Positions 56,524 to 64,000 of a stretch of 64,000 nucleotides of DNA are shown here, piece after piece. The notes beneath the pieces were generated by a model. It did no database searches, was not told where the DNA came from, and worked only from the letters and a program-made list of their open reading frames with translations. Numbering within the stretch: the stretch's first letter is position 1; every line of letters starts with the position of its first letter. Location of the stretch: the NCBI GenBank assembly GCA_030040015.1, contig JASHUM010000095.1, positions 16,197 through 80,196 on the forward strand, in the 5' to 3' direction. The DNA is from Acidimicrobiales bacterium. Its GTDB lineage: Bacteria; Actinomycetota; Acidimicrobiia; Acidimicrobiales; UBA8190. The translations under genes were made by a program, and so were the position numbers.

Positions 56524-57951
56524 ATGCTGTTCCCCACCGTCGACTTCGCCATCTTCTTCGCCGCGGCCTTCACCGCCAACTGGCTGCTCAACCCGTACCC
56601 GCGACTGTGGAGGGCGGCCATGGTGGCGGCCAGCTACCTCTTCTACAGCTGGTGGGACTGGCGCTTCGTGTTCCTGTTGGGCGCGGCCACCGTCATCGCC
56701 CACGTCGGGGCGCGTTCGGTACAGCGGTCGCGGACCGCGTCGTGGCGGCGCGCCGCCATGGTGGTTTCGGTCTCTCTCCTGCTCGGCCTGCTCGGGTGGT
56801 TCAAGTACTACGGCTTTCTCACCGTCAACCTCGACTCGCTCTCCCACGCCCTCGGTGGCGGCGACTTCCTCCCGCTCCTGCGGGTGACGCTCCCGGTCGG
56901 GATCTCCTTCTTCACCTTCATGGCGGTGAGCTACGTGGTCGACGTGTACCGGGGCCGAATCGATCCGGCCCCGGCTTCCGAGGTCGCCGTCTACCTCTCG
57001 TTCTTCCCCCATCTCGTGGCCGGGCCCATCGTGCGGGGCGAGGAGCTCCTGCCCCAGATCCGGGCCCGCCGGGACGGGAGCAAGATCGAGTTCTCCCGGG
57101 CGGCCTGGCTGATCGCCTCGGGACTGTTCAAGAAGGTCGTCATCTCGTCGTACGTGTCGACGGCCATCGTGAACCCCGTCTTCAATTCGCCCCGCCAGCA
57201 CAGCGCCCTCGAGATCCTCTTCGCCGCCTACGGCTACGCCGTGGAGATCTACACCGACTTCAGCGGCTACACCGACATCGCCATCGGGTGCGCGCTGCTT
57301 CTGGGGTTCCGCTTCCCGGCAAACTTCGACGCTCCCTACACGGCCCGGAACCTCCAGGAATTCTGGCGGCGCTGGCACATGACGCTGTCTCGTTGGCTGC
57401 GCGACTACCTCTACATCCCGCTCGGCGGGAACCACTCCGAGCGGCGGTGGGTGGTGGCCCGCAACATCCTCATCACCATGGTGCTGGGCGGCTTGTGGCA
57501 CGGGGCGGCCTGGACGTTCGTGGCCTGGGGGGCGCTGCACGGCGTGGGCCAGGTCGTCGGCCACGAGCGGCGCCGGTGGCGAGAGGCCCGGGGGAGGCCT
57601 CCCGTGCCCTCCACGGGGTGGCGGGCCGCCCTGGGGCGGCTGGCCACCTTCCACGTGGTGTGCCTGGGGTGGGTGTTCTTCAACGCCAACTCCATGGGCA
57701 CCGTCGGCATCATGCTCGAGCGGCTGTTCACCGCGTGGGGGCCGGCTCCGCTCGTCACACCCGTGCTGGTGCTGGTGCTGGCCGGCTCGGTCGGGGTGCA
57801 GTACCTGCCCTCCGACGCCCTCGATCGAGTCCGCCTCGCCTTCGCCCGACAGCGCGGGGTGGTGCAGGCGGCCATCTTGGGCGTGACACTGCTCGTGATC
57901 ACCACGCTGGGCCCCGAGGGCGTGGCGCCGTTCATCTACTACCGGTTCTGA
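56524..57951 (+). CDS. MBOAT family O-acyltransferase (AlgI-like)
   Basis: WRRWHMTLSRWLRDYLYIPLGGN, VLGGLWHGAAWTFVAWGALHG. Confidence 0.93.
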   Translation: MLFPTVDFAIFFAAAFTANWLLNPYPRLWRAAMVAASYLFYSWWDWRFVFLLGAATVIAHVGARSVQRSRTASWRRAAMVVSVSLLLGLLGWFKYYGFLTVNLDSLSHALGGGDFLPLLRVTLPVGISFFTFMAVSYVVDVYRGRIDPAPASEVAVYLSFFPHLVAGPIVRGEELLPQIRARRDGSKIEFSRAAWLIASGLFKKVVISSYVSTAIVNPVFNSPRQHSALEILFAAYGYAVEIYTDFSGYTDIAIGCALLLGFRFPANFDAPYTARNLQEFWRRWHMTLSRWLRDYLYIPLGGNHSERRWVVARNILITMVLGGLWHGAAWTFVAWGALHGVGQVVGHERRRWREARGRPPVPSTGWRAALGRLATFHVVCLGWVFFNANSMGTVGIMLERLFTAWGPAPLVTPVLVLVLAGSVGVQYLPSDALDRVRLAFARQRGVVQAAILGVTLLVITTLGPEGVAPFIYYRF

Positions 57952-57953
57952 GC

Positions 57954-59231
57954 GTGACGCCGCCCCCCGTCCTCGAACGCGACCAGGAGCACTCCCGAGC
58001 ACCGGCGCCCGACGCCGTGAGCGGGCTCCTCGACGAGATCGCTGCCGCTCGACGCGCCGCCACGGCGCGCTTGGCCGCCGACCGGGAGCGAGCGCGCCGT
58101 CTGGCCCGCCGGGTCTGGGCCCGGGTGGTCGATCCGAGCGACACGTGGTGGCAGCCGGCGCCCGAACCGATCTCGCGGCGGGTGCTCGACACGGCGCGCC
58201 GCTGGTTCCTCCCCGGGCCTCAGGCGCGCTCGACCGGGGACACGGTTCGCTGGCGCCAGGCGTTGCTCATCGGGCTGGGCGCCTTCGCCTTGTGGACGCT
58301 CCTCGACGCGCCCACCCTGCTCCACAACGCCGAGGGATCGCCCATCGGGACGCGTCGCAGCGCCGCCATCACCGTCCTGCGCCCGTGGGCGGCCGTCAGT
58401 CGCGGCCTCGGGCTCTCGCACGTGGTCGGGGCCGCAGACGACATCATGGGACGGCACGGTCCCGGGGTGGTGCAGGTGGTCGGGCCGGTCCCCACCAAGG
58501 CCCCCACGAAGCCGGCCCACCCCGCCCTGAGCCCGGCGCCACAGGCCTCGGCCACCGACGCACTCGCCCCTCTGCCCGCACCCACCGCCGCCGACCCCCT
58601 GCGGGTGCTCACCGTGGGCGACTCCCTCGGGGTGGACTTCGGGGGGCAGTTCGCCGACGACCTGGCCGCCACCGGGGTGGTGAGCGCCGAGGTGGACGCC
58701 GAGGTCGACACCGGGCTGGCCCGTCCCGACTACTTCGACTGGCCCGCCGAGCTCCAGGCCGACCTGAACAAGTACCACCCGGAGGCGGTGGTGGTGTTCC
58801 TCGGCGCCAACGACCCGCAGAACATGGTGGTGAGCGGCCAGGCGGTCCCGTACGGCACCCCGGCCTGGGACCAGGACTACAGCGAGCGGGTGGGACAGTT
58901 CATGAGCGAGGCCACGTCGGCCGGTGCCCGGGTGCTGTGGATCGGCATGCCGCCCATGGCCGCCCCCGGGCTCGATGCGGCCATGGCGCGGCTCGACACC
59001 ATCTACGGCCAACAGGCGGCGGTACACCCCGGCGTCACGTATCTCTCGTCGTGGACGGTGCTCGGTACGGCCCAGGGCGGTTTCGCCCAGTACCTCCCCA
59101 ACGCCTCGGGCGCGCCGGTCGAGGTGAGGGAACCCGACGGGACCCACGTCTCGCCGGGAGGGGCCGAGCGGCTGTCCCAGGCCGCCATCGCCGCCATGGA
59201 CCATGCCTGGGGGCTTACGCTCACCCCCTGA
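57954..59231 (+). CDS. SGNH/DUF459-type hydrolase (predicted acyl transferase/esterase partner)
   Basis: TVGDSLGVDFG, VVFLGANDPQN, EPDGTHVSPGG; N-terminal TM. Confidence 0.87.
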   Translation: MTPPPVLERDQEHSRAPAPDAVSGLLDEIAAARRAATARLAADRERARRLARRVWARVVDPSDTWWQPAPEPISRRVLDTARRWFLPGPQARSTGDTVRWRQALLIGLGAFALWTLLDAPTLLHNAEGSPIGTRRSAAITVLRPWAAVSRGLGLSHVVGAADDIMGRHGPGVVQVVGPVPTKAPTKPAHPALSPAPQASATDALAPLPAPTAADPLRVLTVGDSLGVDFGGQFADDLAATGVVSAEVDAEVDTGLARPDYFDWPAELQADLNKYHPEAVVVFLGANDPQNMVVSGQAVPYGTPAWDQDYSERVGQFMSEATSAGARVLWIGMPPMAAPGLDAAMARLDTIYGQQAAVHPGVTYLSSWTVLGTAQGGFAQYLPNASGAPVEVREPDGTHVSPGGAERLSQAAIAAMDHAWGLTLTP

Positions 59232-59245
59232 GGAGGTCGGTCGAC

Positions 59246-59755
59246 ATGCGCGTCCTGTGGATCCTTCGCCACGCCAAGGCGGCTCCCCACGACGCCAAGG
59301 ACCACGCCCGCCCGCTGGCACCCCGTGGCCGGCGCCAGTGCGCCGAGCTCGCGTCCCACTTGGCCTCGATGGTCGGGGCCCGGCCGACGCTCGTGCTGTG
59401 CTCCTCGGCCGTGCGCGCCCAGCAGACGGCGGAGGGCGTGGTGGAAGGGCTCGGGGACGGAGCCGTCGTCGAAGTCGAGCCGGCGTTGTACCAGGCCGAT
59501 CCCGACGAGGTGCTCGACCTGGTGCGCGGGCTCGGCGACAGCCGGGACCAGGTCATGGTGGTGGGCCACAACCCGACGCTGCTCGAGCTGCTCGAGCTGG
59601 TGATCGACCCCGCCGACGGGTTCGGTCGTCACTCCCTCGAGCGCGGGTTGCCCACGGCTGCGCTCGCCGCGGTGTCCTTCGACGTGGCCCGGTGGGCGGA
59701 GGTGTCGGCGGAGCGGGGTCGTCTGCAGTCGCTGTACGTGCCGAAGGCGCGCTGA
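59246..59755 (+). CDS. SixA-like histidine phosphatase
   Basis: LWILRHAKAAPHDAKDHARPLAPRGRRQ, VMVVGHNPTLLEL. Confidence 0.92.
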   Translation: MRVLWILRHAKAAPHDAKDHARPLAPRGRRQCAELASHLASMVGARPTLVLCSSAVRAQQTAEGVVEGLGDGAVVEVEPALYQADPDEVLDLVRGLGDSRDQVMVVGHNPTLLELLELVIDPADGFGRHSLERGLPTAALAAVSFDVARWAEVSAERGRLQSLYVPKAR

Positions 59756-59765
59756 GGCGCCTGCC

Positions 59766-60452
59766 CTACACCGGCGGCCAGGGGTAGCAGTAGCTGTCGG
59801 GGTCGGGGACGGGGAAGCTTCCCTTCGCCACCAGCCTGGCGGCACGGCGTCGCAGGGCGTCGAGCTCGGGAGCTGACAGCCACGTCGTCAGTTGACCCGG
59901 GAGCCCCTTGCTCATCGCTTCGACGTCGGCGAGCACCGACGGGGGCACGGGCTCGCCGGCGAACTCCCAGATGACGGTGCGCAGCTTCGGCTGGGGGTGG
60001 AAGCACAGGCCGTTGTCGATGGCCCAGATGGTGCCGTCCTGGGCCAACAGGCAGTGGCCGCTCTTGCGATCAGCGTTGTTGGCCAGCACGTCGAAGGCGC
60101 AGATGACGCGCAGTCGTTCCACGTGCTCCTCGTCCTCGACCAGGGTGAAGTGGTGCTCGGAGAAGTCGGCGTCGACGAACCGCTGCAGCGAGCCGGGTCC
60201 CAGTGGGGCGTCGAGGCGCTCGACCGTCTCGGGCACGAGTCCCCAACCGAGCATCTCCGACAGCCGGTAGGCGGCGATCTCGCGCTTGTAGATGCCCGGA
60301 GGGAAGTCCCACAGGTGCCGTTCACCGGACTGGGGTTTGTACACCGCCGCCGTCTCCTCGCCGTCGAGAGCGCAGGTGACGAGGAAGGTGCGGTTCGAGC
60401 TCCACGGCATGCGGCCGACGAGCTCGATGGTCCCCGACGACAGCGTGCTCAC
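59766..60452 (-). CDS. SCO1664-family protein (PI3/4-kinase-like fold)
   Basis: AVYKPQSGERHLWDFPPGIYKREIAAYRLSEMLGWGLVPET, VLANNADRKSGHCLL, WAIDNGLCFH. Confidence 0.85.
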   Translation of the reverse strand: MSTLSSGTIELVGRMPWSSNRTFLVTCALDGEETAAVYKPQSGERHLWDFPPGIYKREIAAYRLSEMLGWGLVPETVERLDAPLGPGSLQRFVDADFSEHHFTLVEDEEHVERLRVICAFDVLANNADRKSGHCLLAQDGTIWAIDNGLCFHPQPKLRTVIWEFAGEPVPPSVLADVEAMSKGLPGQLTTWLSAPELDALRRRAARLVAKGSFPVPDPDSYCYPWPPV

Positions 60453-60465
60453 GACTGCGGTGCGC

Positions 60466-60963
60466 TCACGATGCCGGTGGCCGGTGCCCGTTGGTGCGTG
60501 GACAGCGGTGCCCACTCGGGTCGAGCGGGAGCCCGCACAGGGGGCAGGGGGGACGCCCCGCCTCCACGAGCGACGTGGCCCGGATGGCGAAAGCGGCCGC
60601 CTGGGCACGGGTGACGGTGAAGCGCGCCACGTCGCCGTCCTCGCCCTCGGCCACCAGCTCCTCGGCCACCAGGACGACGCGGTCGAGCTCCTCGTCGTAG
60701 GTGACGCCCAGCGTGCCGATGACCCAGTGGGGTTCGGTGGGCTCCTCGAGGTCCACGTCCTCGGGGAGGTCCTCGGGCCGCTCCAGGTCGGCGAGGACGC
60801 GGCCCAGGTACTCGGCCAGCACGGCCACTTGTTGCTTCTCGGCCTTCAACGTGAGCACCGTCGAGCCGGCCCGGCACTGGACGAGAAAGACGCGCCGGCC
60901 CACCGGCCCTTCGGCCCCTACCGTGAAGCGGTCGAGGTCGCCGAGGTCGAGCGCCGGGCTCAC
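60466..60963 (-). CDS. DUF3090 family protein with C-terminal zinc-ribbon-like motif
   Basis: DRFTVGAEGPVGRRVFLVQCRAG, LKAEKQQVAVLAEYL, PPCPLCGLPLDPSGHRCPRTNGH. Confidence 0.87.
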   Translation of the reverse strand: MSPALDLGDLDRFTVGAEGPVGRRVFLVQCRAGSTVLTLKAEKQQVAVLAEYLGRVLADLERPEDLPEDVDLEEPTEPHWVIGTLGVTYDEELDRVVLVAEELVAEGEDGDVARFTVTRAQAAAFAIRATSLVEAGRPPCPLCGLPLDPSGHRCPRTNGHRPPAS

Positions 60964-61625
60964 GACAGGACCAGCTCTCCGGGGCCATCCGTGGCGTTGA
61001 CGCACAGCACGTGCAGCGACCCCTCCCCGCGCACCAGGGCCGTGACCGAGCAGGGTGAGATCACCAGCCGCTGGAACAGGTCGAGGGGGATGCCGGCCGT
61101 GGCAGCCACGGCGGCCTTGATGGTGTCGGCGTGGGACACGGCGACGAAGCTCTCTCCCCGGTGCCTCTCGGCCAGCCGGTCCAAGGTGCCGACCATGCGC
61201 GTCTGCATCTCGGTGAACGACTCACCCCCGGGGAAGCGGAACGTCGAGGGTTGGCCCAGCACGGCGCGCCACTGACGCCGGCGACGCAGGGTCGACAGCC
61301 GGGCCCCGGTCCACTCGCCGAAGTCGCACTCGAGCAGTCCCCGCTCGACGCGCACCCGGCAGCCCAGCGCGGCAGCGATGGGCCGGGCCGTCTCGGCAGC
61401 GCGCTCGAGGGGGGAGCTGTACACCGCCACCGGAGCCGGGGACAGCGAGGCGAGGCGTTTGGCCGCCTCGGCGGCCTGGTCGCGGCCCCGGTCCGAGAGG
61501 TGCAGCCCGGGGGCCCGCCCGGGCAGGACCTTGCCGGTCGTCGCCGTGGTCCCGTGGCGGACGAGGAGCGCGAGGGCAGGAGCCACAGGTCGCGGGGGAG
61601 CCACGCCGGGCCATCGTACGCTCAT
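60960..61625 (-). CDS. Histidine phosphatase family protein (MSMEG_4193-type phosphomutase)
   Basis: LLVRHGTTATTGKVLPGRAPGLHLSDRGRDQA, YSSPLERAAETARPIA. Confidence 0.88.
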   Translation of the reverse strand: MSVRWPGVAPPRPVAPALALLVRHGTTATTGKVLPGRAPGLHLSDRGRDQAAEAAKRLASLSPAPVAVYSSPLERAAETARPIAAALGCRVRVERGLLECDFGEWTGARLSTLRRRRQWRAVLGQPSTFRFPGGESFTEMQTRMVGTLDRLAERHRGESFVAVSHADTIKAAVAATAGIPLDLFQRLVISPCSVTALVRGEGSLHVLCVNATDGPGELVLS

Positions 61626-61629
61626 CGTC

Positions 61630-62370
61630 GTGTCGCCCCCCAGCGGCGCCGGCGCGGCGCGCAGACGCCACGACAGCCTGGCGCGACTCACCAACGAGAT
61701 CGTCGGTTGCCGGCGTTGTCCACGGCTCGTGGCCTGGCGAGAGGAGGTGGCCCACGAGCGCAGGGCGGCGTTCGCGCACGAGGAGTACTGGGGACGGCCG
61801 GTGCCCGGGTTCGGCGACCCCGGCGCCCGGGTGGTCCTGGTCGGGCTGGCCCCGGCCGCCCACGGTGGGAATCGCACCGGGCGCGTGTTCACCGGGGACC
61901 GCTCCGGGGACTGGTTGTTCGCCGCCCTGTGGAGGGCGGGGCTTGCCAGCCAGCCCACCAGTGTGCGCCGGGACGACGGGCTCGAACTGCACGACGCCTA
62001 TGTCCTGGCCGTCGTTCGTTGCGCGCCACCCGCCAACCGCCCCACGCCGACCGAACGCGACACCTGTGCCCCCTACCTGCGCCGTGAGCTGGTGTTGCTG
62101 GAGCGGTGCCGGGTGCTGGTGGCGTTGGGCGCCTTCGCCTACCAGTCCCTCGCCGCCGAGCTCGGGATCCGTCCCCGGCCCCGGTTCGGCCACGGGGTGG
62201 AGGCACGCGCCCCCGACGGCCGTGTCGTGCTGTGCTCGTACCACCCGAGCCAGCAGAACACCTTCACCGGGACGCTCACCGAGGAGATGCTCGACGCCGT
62301 TGTGCGGCGCGCCCGCCAACTGGCCGGCGCCGACGGCCGGCTCATGCCGCCGCCCTCTAGGAGGCGGTGA
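61630..62370 (+). CDS. Uracil-DNA glycosylase family 5 (UdgB-like)
   Basis: IVGCRRCPRLVAWRE, VGLAPAAHGGNRTGRVFTGDRSGDWLF, YHPSQQNTFTGTL. Confidence 0.9.
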   Translation: MSPPSGAGAARRRHDSLARLTNEIVGCRRCPRLVAWREEVAHERRAAFAHEEYWGRPVPGFGDPGARVVLVGLAPAAHGGNRTGRVFTGDRSGDWLFAALWRAGLASQPTSVRRDDGLELHDAYVLAVVRCAPPANRPTPTERDTCAPYLRRELVLLERCRVLVALGAFAYQSLAAELGIRPRPRFGHGVEARAPDGRVVLCSYHPSQQNTFTGTLTEEMLDAVVRRARQLAGADGRLMPPPSRRR

Positions 62371-63484
62371 CCGGGATCCGGCGCGGGCCTTCGGGTGCGC
62401 CAGCCGGCCACCGTTTGCGGCTCGCTCGGCTCAGGCGCTCGAGCAGCGCCAGCGCGCCGGGGTCGTCGCTGCCGGGCCGGGTCTCGATGGCGCCGCCTGC
62501 CGCCATCGACTCCATCAGCTCCCGCCCCCGGTCGGTGCGCACCACGGCCAATGTCCAGTCGCCGAAGGCGCCGATGCCCCCCGTGGAGATGTCGGCGTGC
62601 TCGGCGGCGAAGTCCGGACACATCTTGCAGCCCTCGCGGGTCCAGGCGTGACCCTCCTTGAGCGGGACCTCGTGATAGGCGCCGTCGGTGGTCCAGATCT
62701 GGAAGACGCCCTTGATGTTGATCTTGGCGATCTGGTGGCGGGTGAGTCCGTAGCGGGCCTCGAAGAGGTCTTCGAAGATGGCGTCGTCGAAGGTCTTCGA
62801 GCACAGCAACCCGATGGACAGCGCCAGGCGCCGGGCCACCTTCCCGGTCTTGCGCGTCGACATCACGGCCGGCACCGACGCCTGGCAGCTCATGCCGACC
62901 AGGGCGATGCGCTCGGCGCCACCCTCCACTGCTTCGGCGTAGGCGAGGGTATTGGCCGAGTAGGTGTAGCGCGAGCCGGCGGTGGCGAGGACGTCCTCTC
63001 TCGTGCGGGCCACGGCGGGAACCGCCTTCCACGACCCCGCCTCGCCTTCGAGCCCCGACACCAAGGCGGCGTCGATGACGTCGTGCTCGAGCGCCCACAC
63101 CAAGAGCGCAGAGACGAGGCCTCCGTCCTGGCCTGCGCCGGCCAGCTCGGGGTCGGTGGCCCGGGCCAGCACGACATCCTGGTACACGCCGGCGACCTCA
63201 TCGTCGCGTCTGCTCCGCCCGAAGAGAAAGCCGTCGATCTCGCTCTCCCATTCGCGAAAGCGCGGGCAGGCCCGGGTGCACATGGTGCAGCCGCGCTGGC
63301 CGTGGGTGCAGTCTTCGGGCCCGCCGTCCTCCTCGACCTTCCAGGGGCGGTACACGCCACCGGAATCCTCATAGTGCAGGACGTCGTGCGGACAGGCGAT
63401 GATGCAGGCGGCACACCCCGTACACAGCCCGGACGTCACCACTTCCCGGTACAGGTCGACCCAGTGGGGCTTCTCCGGCGGCAT
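62357..63484 (-). CDS. Coenzyme F420 hydrogenase/dehydrogenase beta subunit-like protein
   Basis: CTGCAACIIACP and CTHGQRGCTMCTRACP Fe-S motifs; GQDGGLVSALLVWALEHDVIDAALV; GCKMCPDFAAEHADISTGGIGA. Confidence 0.88.
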   Translation of the reverse strand: MPPEKPHWVDLYREVVTSGLCTGCAACIIACPHDVLHYEDSGGVYRPWKVEEDGGPEDCTHGQRGCTMCTRACPRFREWESEIDGFLFGRSRRDDEVAGVYQDVVLARATDPELAGAGQDGGLVSALLVWALEHDVIDAALVSGLEGEAGSWKAVPAVARTREDVLATAGSRYTYSANTLAYAEAVEGGAERIALVGMSCQASVPAVMSTRKTGKVARRLALSIGLLCSKTFDDAIFEDLFEARYGLTRHQIAKINIKGVFQIWTTDGAYHEVPLKEGHAWTREGCKMCPDFAAEHADISTGGIGAFGDWTLAVVRTDRGRELMESMAAGGAIETRPGSDDPGALALLERLSRASRKRWPAGAPEGPRRIPVTAS

Positions 63485-63509
63485 CGCGGCAACGTTAGCG
63501 TTGGGCCTC

Positions 63510-64000
63510 GTGCCCGAGTTGCCGGAGGTCGAGGCCTACCGGCGCCTGGCGCAGGCCGCCCTGGGGCGCACCATCGCCGCCGTCTGCGTGGGTGACCGCC
63601 GCTTTCTTCGGGGCGGGACCACCTTGCGCCAATTGCGCACGGCGCTCGAGGGACGGGCCTTCACCGCGGCTCGACGGCGGGGCAAGCTGCTCGTGCTCGA
63701 CGTGGAGGGCGGCGGGCGCCTCGGGTTGCGCTTCGGGATGACCGGGCGTCTGCACGTGGACGGCACGAGCGGCGTGGAGCGCCTGGTGTACTCCAGCGAT
63801 CGGCGACTGCCCTCCTGGGACCGCTTCTCGGTTTCCTTCGACGACGGCGGGGCGTTGGTGGTCAGCGACCCTCGCCTGCTCGGAGGAGTGGTGCTCGATC
63901 CCGACGAGGAGGCGCTCGGCCCCGACGCCATGGCCGTGTCCGGTGCCGAGCTGTACCGGGCGCTGGGGCAGAGCCGGGTGGCGCTCAAGGCCCGCCTCAT
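63510..64000 (+). CDS. mutM: Formamidopyrimidine-DNA glycosylase-like (Fpg/MutM), truncated by window end
   Basis: VPELPEVEAYRRLAQAALGRTI, RRGKLLVLDV, LRFGMTGRL; no stop before window end, so missing from ORF track. Confidence 0.87.
   Translation, partial: MPELPEVEAYRRLAQAALGRTIAAVCVGDRRFLRGGTTLRQLRTALEGRAFTAARRRGKLLVLDVEGGGRLGLRFGMTGRLHVDGTSGVERLVYSSDRRLPSWDRFSVSFDDGGALVVSDPRLLGGVVLDPDEEALGPDAMAVSGAELYRALGQSRVALKARL

Noticed and set aside
56433-57950. N-terminal half of the 932-aa plus ORF 56433..59231
   Set aside because: Out-of-frame read of the MBOAT gene; only the part from GTG 57954 is the real SGNH protein.
1-64000. tRNA/rRNA genes, CRISPR arrays, IS elements, prophage
   Set aside because: No convincing T-loop/acceptor pairing, repeat-spacer pattern, transposase, integrase or phage structural genes were seen; absence is by eye, not by tRNAscan or HMM.

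Overview
High-GC actinobacterial chromosomal window, probably Acidimicrobiia-like (inferred from gene content). It is densely packed with about 70 mostly core or metabolic genes, many overlapping by 4 bp. I found no transposase, phage gene, CRISPR array, rRNA or convincing tRNA. Landmarks: a fluoride riboswitch with a crcB pair whose first member lacks its fourth TM helix; divergent valS/cysS; a complete System I cytochrome c maturation cluster (ccdA-ccmABCDEFGHI), unusual for Actinobacteria; an SPFH + ribbon-helix-helix bicistron behind a perfect 33-bp AT-rich palindrome and a DosR-like box; a SufR-like regulator / cysteine desulfurase / Mrp Fe-S locus; tandem ArsA/GET3-like ATPases; a PHP-PdtaS ... 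WhiB1 signalling region with a perfect TGTGA-N6-TCACA (CRP-type) site upstream of whiB; etfBA; an MBOAT + SGNH acyltransferase pair; and the conserved, poorly characterised SCO1664 / DUF3090 / phosphomutase trio. I see no clearly novel defence or mobile system. The most interesting signals are regulatory (palindromes and boxes) and the crcB truncation. Family calls come from motif recognition only; no searches were run. Many long ORFs in the supplied track are antisense GC artefacts and are not called.
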